Assembly: GCA_026932425.1 (NCBI GenBank)
Contig: JAIXKN010000001.1
Span: forward strand, 807 to 36,768
Direction: 5' to 3'
From: Burkholderiales bacterium
GTDB taxonomy: Bacteria; Pseudomonadota; Gammaproteobacteria; Burkholderiales; Burkholderiaceae_C
Length of the DNA: 35,962 nt
The position numbers and the translations under genes are program-made. Shown here one piece after another: positions 25,431 through 35,962 of the stretch (within the stretch, counting starts at the first letter, position 1; each line of letters starts with the position of its first letter). A model generated the notes under the pieces. The model was not told where the DNA came from and did not search any database. It saw only the letters and a list, made by a program, of their open reading frames with translations.

Positions 25431-26666
25431 ATGCCCGTGTTGACGTTCGACGAACTCGGTCGCCTGGCCGACGCGCTGCGCCAGCCCACGGTGCTCGGCG
25501 AGGCCGGCGTGCTGCTGGGCTGCCTGTCGGCGGCGTGGGCGTTGACACGGCTGCTGCGCGGCTACGCGCCCAGGCCGGGATCGATCTGGTTCGGCGATCG
25601 CATCGTCGACGGTGTGCTGTTCCCGGCACTGGCCCTCGCGCTCGCGCTGATGGCGCGCTGGGGGCTGCGGGAAATCCTGCCGCTGGCGCTGTTCGAGGTG
25701 GCGGTGCCGGTGCTGGTGTCGCTGCTTGTGATCCGCTTGGTGGTGCGTGTGCTCAGCCGCACGTACCCCGATTCCTCGGCGATGCGGATCTTCGAGCGCT
25801 GGATCTCGTGGCTGGTGTGGATCGGCGGCGTGCTCTGGATCCTGGGCGTACTGCCGCGGCTGATGGGCGAACTCGACCTGGTCCACTGGAATATCGGCAG
25901 CATAAGCGTGCCGCTGGGCAACCTGATCGAAGGACTGCTCAGCGGCGCAGCCGTGCTGGTGCTGGCGCTGTGGGTTTCGGCGGCGCTCGAGACGCGGCTG
26001 CTGGCGGGTGCGACCGACAACCTCTCGCTGCGCAAGATGGCCGTCAAGACCTTGCGCGCGCTGCTGCTCTTCGTCGGCGTGCTGATCGCGTTCTCGGCCG
26101 CGGGCATCGATCTCACGGCGCTGGGCGTGCTGGGCGGGGCGCTCGGCGTGGGCATCGGCCTGGGTCTGCAGAAGCTCGCGGCCAACTACGTCAGCGGCTT
26201 CGTCATCCTGGCCGAGCGCAGCGTGCGCATCGGCGACATGGTCGGTGTCGACGGCTTCGAAGGCTACGTCACCGACATCAGCACGCGCTACACGCGGCTG
26301 CGTGCGCTCGACGGCCGCGAGGCCATCGTCCCGAACGAGATGATGGTGACGCAGCGGGTCGTCAACAACACGCTGGCCGACCCCAAGGTCGCGCAATCGA
26401 CGTCGATGCGGGTCGCCTACGACACCGACCTGCAGGCGCTGATGCCGCGGCTGGCCCAGGCCGTGGCCGCCGTGCCGCGCGTGCTCGCCTCGCCCGCACC
26501 GGACGTGCAGCTCACGTCCTTCGGCGCCGATGGCCTGGGTCTGGAGCTGACGGTCATCTTCTGGATCACGGACGCCAACCTGATCGTCGACAACGCGCGT
26601 TCCGACGTGAACCTCGCGATCCTGCGCGTGCTCGACGCCCAGGAGATCAAGATCCCGCGCGCGTAG
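25431..26666 (+). CDS. MscS-family mechanosensitive channel
   Basis: This 411-residue membrane protein has about five hydrophobic segments over the first 250 residues, the last being the Gly/Ala-rich pore helix ending GIGLGLQKLAANYVSGF (about residue 240), then the MscS beta domain (ILAERSVRIGDMVGVDGFEGYV) and a C-terminal alpha/beta domain. It should act as an osmotic safety valve in the inner membrane. The N-terminal membrane part is longer than in E. coli MscS (286 residues), as in many paralogues. The start at 25431 is preceded by CCCGGCTC without a good ribosome-binding site. It is followed by convergent fumarase, 37 nt away. Confidence 0.92.
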   Translation: MPVLTFDELGRLADALRQPTVLGEAGVLLGCLSAAWALTRLLRGYAPRPGSIWFGDRIVDGVLFPALALALALMARWGLREILPLALFEVAVPVLVSLLVIRLVVRVLSRTYPDSSAMRIFERWISWLVWIGGVLWILGVLPRLMGELDLVHWNIGSISVPLGNLIEGLLSGAAVLVLALWVSAALETRLLAGATDNLSLRKMAVKTLRALLLFVGVLIAFSAAGIDLTALGVLGGALGVGIGLGLQKLAANYVSGFVILAERSVRIGDMVGVDGFEGYVTDISTRYTRLRALDGREAIVPNEMMVTQRVVNNTLADPKVAQSTSMRVAYDTDLQALMPRLAQAVAAVPRVLASPAPDVQLTSFGADGLGLELTVIFWITDANLIVDNARSDVNLAILRVLDAQEIKIPRA

Positions 26667-26703
26667 CGCAGGCGGCGACCGGGCCGCAGGGCGCGCCGCA
26701 GCA

Positions 26704-28251
26704 CTACGCCTTGGCCTTCGAGACCGAGACGGCGCCCATCGTGCCGATGCGCGCCTGCCACTCCTTCGGGCCGGTGTCGTGCACGCTCACGCCCTTGCTG
26801 TCGACGGCCACGGTCACCGGCATGTCCTTGACCTCGAACTCGTAGATCGCCTCCATGCCCATGTCGCCGAAGGCCAGCACCTTGGCGGCCTTGATCGCCT
26901 TGGCCACGAGGTAGGCGGCGCCGCCGACGGCCATCAGGTACGCCGACTGATGCTTGCGGATCGCCTCGACGGCCACGGGTCCGCGTTCGGCCTTGCCGAT
27001 CATCGCGATCAGCCCGGTCCTGGACAGCATCATCTCGGTGAACTTGTCCATGCGCGTGGCGGTCGTCGGGCCGGCCGGGCCGACGACCTCGTCGCGCACC
27101 GGATCGACCGGGCCAACGTAATAGATGACGCGGTTCGTGAAGTCCACCGGCAGCGGCTCGCCCTTGGCGAGCATGTCCTGGATGCGCTTGTGCGCCGCGT
27201 CACGGCCGGTCAGCAGCTTGCCCGACAGCAGCAGCGTCTGCCCCGGCGCCCAGCTCGCGACCTCCGCCGGCGTCAGCGTGTCGAGATCGACGCGCTTGCT
27301 CTTGTTGTAGTCGGGCGCCCAGTGCACGTCGGGCCACAGGTCCAGGCTCGGCGGCTCGAGGTAGGCCGGCCCCGAGCCGTCTAGCACGACGTGCGCGTGC
27401 CGCGTCGCGGCGCAGTTCGGGATCATCGCGATCGGCTTGCTCGCCGCGTGCGTCGGGAAGGTCTTGATCTTCACGTCGAGCACGGTCGTGAGCCCCCCCA
27501 GGCCTTGCGCCCCGATGCCCAGCGCGTTGACCTTCTCGTAGAGCTCGATGCGCAATTCCTCGAGCTTGTCCCCGGGCCCGCGCTGCAGCAGCTCGTGCAT
27601 GTCGAGGTCGTCCATCAGGGACTCCTTGGCCATCAGCACCGCCTTCTCCGCGGTGCCGCCGACGCCGATGCCGAGCATCCCCGGCGGGCACCAGCCGGCG
27701 CCCATCGTGGGCACCGTCTTCAGCACCCATTCGACGATGTCGTCGCTCGGGTTGAGCATCGCCATCTTCGACTTGTTCTCGCTGCCGCCGCCCTTGGCGG
27801 CCACCGTCACGTCGACCTTGTTGCCCGGCACGAGCTCGACGTGGAGCACCGCCGGCGTGTTGTCCCGCGTGTTCTTGCGCGCGAAGATCGGGTCGGCGAG
27901 CACGCTGGCGCGCAGCACGTTGTCCGGGTTGAGGTAGGCGCGGCGCACGCCCTCGTCGACGACGGCCTGCACGCCGTCCTTGAAGCCCTCGTCGAAGCGC
28001 ACGTCGAGCCCGACCTTGAGGAAGACGTTGACGATGCCGGTGTCCTGGCAGATGGGCCGATGCCCCTCGGCGCACATCTTCGAGTTGGTGAGGATCTGCG
28101 CGATCGCGTCCTTGGCCGCCGGGCTCTGCTCGCGCTCGTACGCGCGGGCCAGGTGCGCGATGTAGTCGGCCGGGTGGTAATAGCTGATGAACTGCAGCGC
28201 CGCGGCAATCGTCTCGATCAGGTCGGCGGCACGAAGGGTCATGGTGCTCAT
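26704..28251 (-). CDS. fumA: Class I fumarate hydratase (iron-sulfur)
   Basis: Class I fumarase interconverts fumarate and malate using an oxygen-sensitive [4Fe-4S] cluster. The single-chain 515-residue enzyme has the cluster cysteines in PICQDTG (Cys68), GWCPPG (Cys188) and PNCAATRH (Cys280). The spacing fits that of characterised class I fumarases. The C-terminal beta domain contains PVDFTNRVIYYVGPV and the GPTTATRMD segment. The ATG at 28251 has a GGAG nine bases upstream. It is divergent from acetyl-CoA synthetase with 285 nt between. I use the symbol fumA by family; fumB would be equally fair. Confidence 0.95.
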   Translation of the reverse strand: MSTMTLRAADLIETIAAALQFISYYHPADYIAHLARAYEREQSPAAKDAIAQILTNSKMCAEGHRPICQDTGIVNVFLKVGLDVRFDEGFKDGVQAVVDEGVRRAYLNPDNVLRASVLADPIFARKNTRDNTPAVLHVELVPGNKVDVTVAAKGGGSENKSKMAMLNPSDDIVEWVLKTVPTMGAGWCPPGMLGIGVGGTAEKAVLMAKESLMDDLDMHELLQRGPGDKLEELRIELYEKVNALGIGAQGLGGLTTVLDVKIKTFPTHAASKPIAMIPNCAATRHAHVVLDGSGPAYLEPPSLDLWPDVHWAPDYNKSKRVDLDTLTPAEVASWAPGQTLLLSGKLLTGRDAAHKRIQDMLAKGEPLPVDFTNRVIYYVGPVDPVRDEVVGPAGPTTATRMDKFTEMMLSRTGLIAMIGKAERGPVAVEAIRKHQSAYLMAVGGAAYLVAKAIKAAKVLAFGDMGMEAIYEFEVKDMPVTVAVDSKGVSVHDTGPKEWQARIGTMGAVSVSKAKA

Positions 28252-28536
28252 GCGCTTGGACTCCAGGGGGCGGTCGCGGCGCGACCGGGCAGGCGTCCGG
28301 CAGGCGGTGCGACCGCATGGCGCTGCACGCTGCCGGGGTTTCGATTCATGCGAAGATCGCTGCCGAGGGCTTGCGCGATCGTCGACGATTCTAGGCGTCC
28401 ACGGTCGGATTTCCGATGATGCGCGCGGCTGCCGGGTGCCCGGGTGGCGGGCGCCGACGTCAGGCGGTGGTAAGAGCCCGAACCTACCTTTGCGGCCCGT
28501 CGGAACCGGACTCCGACCCCAACCCAGGAGACATGC
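28252..28536. promoter_or_regulatory. Divergent promoter region of fumA and acs
   Basis: This 285-nt gap separates two divergent genes and must contain both promoters. I see a ribosome-binding site AGGAG (28526-28530) six bases before acs and a GGAG before fumA. I could not identify a -35/-10 pair or operator with confidence. No small gene is supported. Confidence 0.4.
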
Positions 28537-30519
<1,983 letters not shown>

Positions 30520-30545
30520 TCCGGCGCGCACGGGAGTGCGCGGGC

Positions 30546-30577
30546 GGCGCGGTGCGCGGATTCCTGCGCAGCGCGCC
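30546..30577 (+). terminator. Probable acs terminator hairpin
   Basis: Bases 30546-30551 pair with 30572-30577 and 30553-30557 with 30566-30570, giving 11 bp around one G·G mismatch and an 8-nt loop. It begins 27 nt after the acs stop. No T-run follows, so it may need Rho or act only in 3'-end stability. Confidence 0.4.
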
Positions 30578-30642
30578 GTCGCGGTGATCGGCTACAGTGA
30601 TTCCGCCGGGTGCCCCCGTTGTTCCCGGCGGAGGTCTCTGCC

Positions 30643-30921
30643 ATGCCATTCGTCATCGTCGGCACCATCCTGGTGCTGCTCAAGCTGCTCGAGGTCGATC
30701 CGGTCAGCGGTTGGTCCTGGCTGTGGATCCTCGTGCCCTTCGGCCTGGCCGTGCTCTGGTGGGCTTATGCCGACTCGAGCGGTCTGACGCAGCGCCGGGC
30801 GATCCGACGCATGGAAGAGAAGAAGGTCGCACGCCGTGAGCGCGACATCCAGGCGCTCGGGATGAGTGTTCGTGCCGATCGCAACAAGCCGCGGGCGCAC
30901 AAGGGCGCTCGCCGTCCATAG
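30643..30921 (+). CDS. Small Trp-rich membrane protein (TIGR04438 type)
   Basis: The 92-residue product starts with two hydrophobic segments (about residues 3-14 and 23-42) containing WSWLWILVPFGLAVLWWAYAD, followed by a basic, charged tail (RRMEEKKVARRERDIQALG). This matches the small Trp-rich protein family found in betaproteobacteria, whose function is unknown. A GGAGG lies eight bases before the ATG at 30643, which supports it over the earlier in-frame ATG at 30610. Its presence is a useful betaproteobacterial marker. Confidence 0.85.
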   Translation: MPFVIVGTILVLLKLLEVDPVSGWSWLWILVPFGLAVLWWAYADSSGLTQRRAIRRMEEKKVARRERDIQALGMSVRADRNKPRAHKGARRP

Positions 30922-30980
30922 CCTCGAAATAGCGCTGAAGTGGCGCCGATGCCGCCCAGTGGTCCTCGATGAGGGCAACC

Positions 30981-31008
30981 GCGACCGGCGCGTTCACGCG
31001 CCGGTCGC
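30981..31008. terminator. Perfect 12-bp hairpin between convergent genes
   Basis: Bases 30981-30992 (GCGACCGGCGCG) pair perfectly with 30997-31008 around a TTCA loop. It sits between the convergent Trp-rich gene and ilvD, so it could serve both strands. There is no T-run on either side. Confidence 0.6.
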
Positions 31009-31034
31009 AGTGCGTTCCCGCTGCTGACCGGCGA

Positions 31035-32717
31035 TCAGAACTTGTCGAGCACCGCGCCGCTGCTCGCGCTGCTGACATTGCGCGCGAACTTGGCGAGCAC
31101 GCCGCGCGTGTAGCGCGGGGCCGGCTGCTTCCACGCGGCGCGCCGGCGTGCGATCTCGGCCTCATCCACGTTGAGCTGCAGCAGCAGTTGGTGCGCGTCG
31201 ATCGTGATCGAGTCGCCTTCCTGCACCAGCGCGATGGTCCCGCCCTCGTAGGCCTCGGGCGCCACGTGTCCGACGACCATGCCCCAGGTGCCGCCGCTGA
31301 AACGGCCGTCGGTGATCAGCCCCACGCTCTCGCCCAGGCCCTCGCCGACCAGCGCACTCGTCGGCGCGAGCATCTCGGGCATGCCCGGCCCGCCCTTGGG
31401 GCCGAGGTAGCGCAGCACGACGACGTCGCCGGCCTTGATCTTGCCGGCCATGATCGCCTCGAGCGCACTCTGCTCGTCGTCGAAGACGCGCGCCGGACCG
31501 GTGATCACCGGGTTTTTCAGCCCGGTGATCTTGGCGACGCTGCCCTCGGGCGAGAGATTGCCCTTGAGGATCGCCAGGTGACCTTGTTCGTACAGCGGAT
31601 CGGTCATCTTGCGGATGACCTTGTTGCCCGGCTGCAGCGGCGGGACGTCGGCCAGGTTCTCGGCGATCGTCTTGCCGGTGATCGTCATGCAGTCGCCGTG
31701 CAGCAGGCCGGCATCGAGCAGCTCGCGCATCACCAGCGGGATGCCGCCGGCGCGGTGCAGGTCGATCGCCAGATAGCGGCCGCTGGGCTTGAGGTCGCAG
31801 AGCACCGGTACGCGCTTGCGGATGCGCTCAAAGTCGTCGATCGTCCACTCGATGCCCGCGGCGTGCGCGATCGCCAAGTAGTGCAGCACGGCATTCGTGC
31901 TGCCGCCGATGGCCATGATCACCGAGACCGCGTTCTCGATCGACTTGCGCGTGACGATGTCGCGCGGCTTGAGGTCGTTCTTCACCGCCTCGATCACGTA
32001 GTGTGCCGCCTTCTCCAGCATGCCCGTGATCTCGCCCTCGACGTTGGCCATCGTCGAGGCGTGCGGCAGCGACAGGCCCAGCGCCTCGAAGGACGAGCTC
32101 ATCGTGTTGGCCGTGTACATGCCGCCGCAGCTGCCGCTGCCGGGGATCGCCAAGCACTCGATCGAACAGAAGTCCTCCTTGCTCATGTGACCGGCCGAGT
32201 ACTGACCGACGGCCTCGAAGACGCTGACGATGTTCAGGTCCTGCCCCTTGTAGTGGCCGGGCAGGATGGTGCCACCGTAGATGAAGACCGAGGGTACGTT
32301 GGCACGCAGCATGCCCATCATGCCGCCGGGCATGTTCTTGTCGCAGCCGCCGATGACGATCACGCCGTCCATCCACTGGCCCTGCACGCAGGTCTCGATG
32401 CAGTCGGCGATGACCTCGCGCGAGACGAGGCTGTACTTCATGCCTTCGGTGCCCATCGCCATGCCGTCGCTGATCGTCGGCGTGCCGAAGAGTTGCGCCT
32501 TGGCGCCTGCGGCCTCGACGCTCTTCACCGCAATGTCGGCCAGCCGCTGCAGGCCGCTGTTGCAGGGGGTGATGGTGCTGTGGCCGCTGGCCACGCCGAT
32601 CATCGGCTTGGCAAAGTCGGCCTGCTTGTAGCCCAGCGCGTAGTACATCGAGCGGTTGGGCGCGCGCGCCACGCCCTCGGTGATGTGGGCCGAGCGGCGG
32701 TTGATCTTCAGCGTCAT
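31035..32717 (-). CDS. ilvD: Dihydroxy-acid dehydratase
   Basis: IlvD makes 2-keto acids from dihydroxy acids in valine, leucine and isoleucine synthesis. The 560-residue protein carries the three cluster cysteines Cys52 (PCNSG), Cys125 (GGCDKNMPG) and Cys197 ([14 protein letters not shown]), which points to a [2Fe-2S] enzyme of the type described in plants and mycobacteria. The C-terminal [20 protein letters not shown] segment is also present. A GGAGA lies eight bases before the ATG. It is divergent from lgt. Confidence 0.97.
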   Translation of the reverse strand: MTLKINRRSAHITEGVARAPNRSMYYALGYKQADFAKPMIGVASGHSTITPCNSGLQRLADIAVKSVEAAGAKAQLFGTPTISDGMAMGTEGMKYSLVSREVIADCIETCVQGQWMDGVIVIGGCDKNMPGGMMGMLRANVPSVFIYGGTILPGHYKGQDLNIVSVFEAVGQYSAGHMSKEDFCSIECLAIPGSGSCGGMYTANTMSSSFEALGLSLPHASTMANVEGEITGMLEKAAHYVIEAVKNDLKPRDIVTRKSIENAVSVIMAIGGSTNAVLHYLAIAHAAGIEWTIDDFERIRKRVPVLCDLKPSGRYLAIDLHRAGGIPLVMRELLDAGLLHGDCMTITGKTIAENLADVPPLQPGNKVIRKMTDPLYEQGHLAILKGNLSPEGSVAKITGLKNPVITGPARVFDDEQSALEAIMAGKIKAGDVVVLRYLGPKGGPGMPEMLAPTSALVGEGLGESVGLITDGRFSGGTWGMVVGHVAPEAYEGGTIALVQEGDSITIDAHQLLLQLNVDEAEIARRRAAWKQPAPRYTRGVLAKFARNVSSASSGAVLDKF

Positions 32718-32832
32718 CGGGTCGTCTCCACGGTCGAGGGGCGCATTCTAGGAGGAGGCCTTGCCAAGCCCGCAGAGGCCGATCCGCGAAGGGGGAAGGG
32801 GTGTCGAACCCGCGCTGCTAGCATTCCCTGCC

Positions 32833-33648
32833 ATGCTGGTGCATCCGCAGTTCGACCCCGTTGCCCTGACCCTCGGACCGTTGCAGATCCACTGGTACGG
32901 GCTGACTTACCTCGCGGCCTTTGGCCTCTTCACGGGGCTGGCCTCGTTGCGGGTGAAGAAGCCCTGGTACGCGGCCGCCGGATGGACGCGACGCGACGTC
33001 GAGGACCTGCTCTTCTATGGCGTGCTGGGTGTCGTGATCGGCGGGCGTCTGGGCTACGCGCTCTTCTACAAGCCCGCGGAGTATCTGGCGCACCCGGCGG
33101 AGATCCTGATGGTCTGGCGCGGCGGCATGAGCTTTCACGGCGGGCTGCTGGGCGTGATGCTCGCGCTGGCATGGTTCGCGCGCTCGCGTCACCGGCGCTT
33201 CTTCGAGGTCATGGACGTCGTTGCGCCCTGCGTGCCCACGGGCCTGGCCTGCGGGCGTATCGGCAACTTCATCAACGGCGAGCTCTGGGGCCGCGCGGCC
33301 GATCCATCGCTGCCCTGGGCCATGGCTTTCCCGCAGAGCGGCAGCATGATCGCCAGGCATCCGTCGCAGCTCTACCAGTTCGCGCTCGAAGGCCTGCTGC
33401 TCTTCGTGCTGCTCTGGTGGTACGGCAGCAAGCCGCGCGCCACCGGGCAGGTGTCGGCGGCCTTCCTCTTCGGCTATGGCGTCTTTCGCTTCATCGCCGA
33501 ATACTTCCGCGAGCCCGATGCCTTCCTTGGCCTGCTCGCGCTGGGGATGAGCATGGGCCAGTGGCTGTGCGTGCCGATGATCATCGGCGGTGCACTGCTG
33601 TGGGTGTGGTTCGGGCGCCAGGCGGCGCAGGCAGGACAGCCGGCATGA
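32833..33648 (+). CDS. lgt: Prolipoprotein diacylglyceryl transferase
   Basis: Lgt attaches diacylglyceryl from phosphatidylglycerol to the lipobox cysteine of preprolipoproteins in the inner membrane. The 271-residue protein has about seven membrane segments, the HGGLLGV motif (His102) and the Lgt signature [14 protein letters not shown] (141-154) with the essential arginine (Arg142), plus [13 protein letters not shown] chose the ATG at 32833; a TTG at 32761 would add 24 residues with no family similarity. The stop overlaps the dnaQ start as ATGA. Confidence 0.96.
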   Translation: MLVHPQFDPVALTLGPLQIHWYGLTYLAAFGLFTGLASLRVKKPWYAAAGWTRRDVEDLLFYGVLGVVIGGRLGYALFYKPAEYLAHPAEILMVWRGGMSFHGGLLGVMLALAWFARSRHRRFFEVMDVVAPCVPTGLACGRIGNFINGELWGRAADPSLPWAMAFPQSGSMIARHPSQLYQFALEGLLLFVLLWWYGSKPRATGQVSAAFLFGYGVFRFIAEYFREPDAFLGLLALGMSMGQWLCVPMIIGGALLWVWFGRQAAQAGQPA

Positions 33649-34358
33649 CGAGACAGGTTTTCTTCGACACCGAGACGACGGGGTTGGATGCCGACAAGGG
33701 CGATCGCATCGTCGAGATCGGCTGCGTCGAGATGATCGACCGGCGGCTCTCCGGCCGCACGCTGCACCTCTACCTCAATCCCGAGCGCAGCAGCCACCCC
33801 GATGCGCTGAAGGTGCACGGCCTCACCGACGCCTTCCTCGCCGACAAGCCGCGCTTTGCCGAGATCGTCGACGAACTGCTGGGCTTCCTCGCGGGCGCCG
33901 AACTCGTGATCCACAACGCCGCGTTCGACGTCGGCTTCGTCAACGCGGAGCTCGCGCGGCTGCGCCGCGGCGGGATCGCCGAAGTCGTCTCCGGCATCGT
34001 CGATTCGCTGGCGATGGCGCGGGAACTCTATCCGGGGAAGTCCAACTCGCTGGACGCGCTCTGCCGCAGGCTGGAGGTCGACAACAGCAATCGCAGCCTG
34101 CACGGGGCGCTGCTCGACGCCGGCCTGCTGGCGCAGGTCTACATCCGCATGACCCGCGGGCAGGATTCGCTGGTGATGGACGCGCACGAGGCGTCGTCCA
34201 TGCTGGTGCATGCCGACAGTGTCGATCTCGCCGCGTTCGAGCTGCCTGTGCTCGTCGCCGATGAGGGCGAGCTTGAGGCGCACGAGGCGCTGCTGGATCA
34301 GCTCGACAAGAGCAGCGGCGGCGCGACGCTCTGGCGAAGCGCCGCGACTCTGTCATAA
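33645..34358 (+). CDS. dnaQ: DNA polymerase III epsilon subunit
   Basis: DnaQ is the 3'-5' proofreading exonuclease of the replicative polymerase. The 237-residue protein has the DEDDh motifs: Asp8 and Glu10 in FFDTETTG, Asp95 in HNAAFDVGF, and His153 and Asp158 in LHGALLDAG. The C-terminal tail (about 175-237) should hold the binding region for the alpha subunit. E. coli DnaQ has 243 residues. The ATG at 33645 overlaps the lgt stop, an arrangement that couples translation of two functionally unrelated genes. Frame 3 is open for over 2.6 kb upstream, which is shadow of ilvD and lgt. Confidence 0.95.
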   Translation: MTRQVFFDTETTGLDADKGDRIVEIGCVEMIDRRLSGRTLHLYLNPERSSHPDALKVHGLTDAFLADKPRFAEIVDELLGFLAGAELVIHNAAFDVGFVNAELARLRRGGIAEVVSGIVDSLAMARELYPGKSNSLDALCRRLEVDNSNRSLHGALLDAGLLAQVYIRMTRGQDSLVMDAHEASSMLVHADSVDLAAFELPVLVADEGELEAHEALLDQLDKSSGGATLWRSAATLS

Positions 34359-34359
34359 T
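34354..34359 (+). promoter_or_regulatory. Candidate -10 box for tRNA-Val
   Basis: CATAAT overlaps the dnaQ stop codon and is followed by a GC-rich discriminator (GCCGGG), as in stable-RNA promoters under stringent control. The -35 position shows only a poor match (CTGGCG near 34331). Confidence 0.4.
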
Positions 34360-34413
34360 GCCGGGCTTTCCCGGTTCACCGGTCCTGCTTTCGGAGGCAG
34401 GCCGAAGGGTCCC

Positions 34414-34488
34414 GGGCAGTTAGCTCAGCGGTAGAGCACTGCCTTCACACGGCAGGGGTCGCAGGTTCGAACCCTGCACTGCCCACCA
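34414..34488 (+). tRNA. tRNA-Val (anticodon CAC)
   Basis: A complete cloverleaf with a 7-bp acceptor stem (34414-34420 with the matching 3' strand), D arm containing AGCTCAGCGGTAGAG, anticodon stem 34439-34443 with 34451-34455 and anticodon CAC at 34446-34448, T loop TTCGAAC, and an encoded CCA at 34486-34488. It reads GUG codons, common in this GC-rich genome. The reverse strand gives the familiar false peptide SNLRPLPCEG. Confidence 0.97.
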
Positions 34489-34649
34489 GATCTTGCGTCC
34501 GGAAGTCCTGCCCTCATGTGTTGTGAGCTGTCGGGCAACCGGACATCCGGAGCGCGTTCGCAGCAGAGGTTCAGCACCTCCGATGCAGTCGCACTCCGGC
34601 AAGGCCTTGGCTGAGGATGTTGCGTTGCAACACCAATGCGAGGCAGCTA
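34489..34649. other. Spacer between tRNA-Val and the rRNA promoter
   Basis: No gene is supported here. There is a TCCGGA repeat pair (about 34499 and 34544) and a small hairpin at 34618-34632 (TGTTGC pairing with GCAACA around GTT) about 18 nt before the -35 box. The hairpin lacks a T-run, so it is not a clear terminator for the tRNA. Confidence 0.35.
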
Positions 34650-34678
34650 TTGACAAGCGAACGTTTTGTTGTCATAGT
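34650..34678 (+). promoter_or_regulatory. rRNA operon promoter
   Basis: A perfect -35 box TTGACA at 34650-34655 is separated by exactly 17 bases from CATAGT at 34673-34678. It lies about 330 nt upstream of the 16S start, a usual distance for an rrn P1. Transcription should begin near 34685. Confidence 0.75.
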
Positions 34679-34754
34679 GAGAGGCTTTGCAGCGCACAAC
34701 GTAGCTCGCTTGTCGAGCGCTTGAGTGCAAGGTCGGCGGGGTCGCCGCCGACTC

Positions 34755-34766
34755 GTTCTTTAAAAA
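34755..34766 (+). promoter_or_regulatory. rrn boxA antitermination element
   Basis: GTTCTTTAAAAA closely resembles the boxA sequence of rRNA leaders, which loads the Nus antitermination complex. It is followed by TCTACAGCCGATAAG, a stretch I recall as conserved in Burkholderiales rRNA leaders. Confidence 0.7.
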
Positions 34767-34782
34767 TCTACAGCCGATAAGC

Positions 34783-34920
34783 GTGGGCGTTCGAGTGCTG
34801 TGGCGCCTTGTGGCTTGGTGCGGAGCTGCTTTGTGGTTCTGTGCGGGGTTGCGAGGTTGTGTTGTCTGGCGTGTCGTGGCTGCCTCTTTGTGGGGTGGCG
34901 TGCGGCGGGCTGGGCCAAGA
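34783..34920 (+). other. G/T-rich section of the rRNA leader
   Basis: This stretch of about 140 nt is dominated by G and T on the + strand, with very few A, unlike the rest of the window. It lies between boxA and the 16S gene and is transcribed. No ORF in it is credible. Confidence 0.5.
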
Positions 34921-34951
34921 GGCGCTTTGGACGCTCTGCTTAGGAAACAGC

Positions 34952-34970
34952 AAGTGAAGCAAGTTCACTT
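34952..34970 (+). other. Leader hairpin before 16S rRNA
   Basis: AAGTGAA (34952-34958) pairs perfectly with TTCACTT (34964-34970) around a GCAAG loop, 36 nt upstream of the mature 16S end. It could take part in RNase processing of the precursor. Confidence 0.4.
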
Positions 34971-35005
34971 CGATTCCAAGAGAGCTCAATTTTTGTGAAG
35001 AGATC

Positions 35006-35962
<957 letters not shown>

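Noticed and set aside
26671..26687. Terminator between mscS-like gene and fumA
   Set aside because: Only a 5-bp GCGGC/GCCGC stem with no T-run was found; too weak in a sequence this GC-rich.
30969..33644. Long in-frame extension upstream of dnaQ
   Set aside because: Only the last 237 codons encode DnaQ. The rest is antisense to ilvD or out of frame with lgt and has no family resemblance.
34420..34656. 78-residue minus-strand ORF over tRNA-Val
   Set aside because: The segment WAVQGSNLRPLPCEG is the classic false peptide from translating the reverse strand of a tRNA gene.

Overview
The window looks like chromosomal DNA of a high-GC betaproteobacterium. A Burkholderiales member of the Rubrivivax/Leptothrix type is my best guess. 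The grounds are the very high G+C with long antisense shadow ORFs, the gene families present (a TIGR04438-type small Trp-rich protein, a TgpA/DUF58/MoxR cluster, class I fumarase), the rRNA leader, and the first ~350 nt of the 16S gene. The right edge lies inside the 16S rRNA gene, as expected for a contig that stops at a repeated rRNA operon. The 16S looks mosaic: its 5' third is betaproteobacterial, while the rest carries residues I associate with gammaproteobacteria or other lineages.

Region 1 (1-11506) is a formate dehydrogenase and selenocysteine island on the + strand. After the 3' end of an unrecognised gene come fdhD (sulfur transfer to the Mo cofactor), then fdnG-fdnH-fdnI for a membrane-bound, Tat-exported, periplasm-facing formate dehydrogenase-N/O. 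fdnG has an in-frame UGA at codon 196, followed 3 nt later by a convincing bacterial SECIS hairpin, so it is one selenoprotein gene and not two ORFs. A strong terminator closes the structural operon. Then follow fdhE, selA, selB, the tRNA-Sec gene (selC, anticodon UCA) and a stand-alone lipoyl-carrier (GcvH-like) gene, with start/stop overlaps between fdhE, selA and selB. The enzyme, its maturation factors and most of the selenocysteine insertion machinery are therefore packed together. Only selD is absent from the window.

Region 2 (11538-17416) holds mixed housekeeping genes: glpD (TTG start), a DsrE-like protein, an Mpo1/DUF962 membrane protein, dcd, a YpfJ-type zinc metallopeptidase, pdxH and a MobA/MocA-like nucleotidyltransferase.

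Region 3 (17488-24350) is a minus-strand array, read right to left: moxR, a DUF58 protein, a TgpA-like transglutaminase, mltB, gloA, a DUF3617 protein and chaC. The first five are spaced like an operon.

Region 4 (24386-34358) carries a class II histone-deacetylase-like amidohydrolase, an MscS channel, class I fumarase, acetyl-CoA synthetase, a small Trp-rich protein, ilvD, and lgt overlapping dnaQ. tRNA-Val(CAC), an rRNA promoter with a boxA-containing leader, and the 5' part of 16S rRNA end the window.
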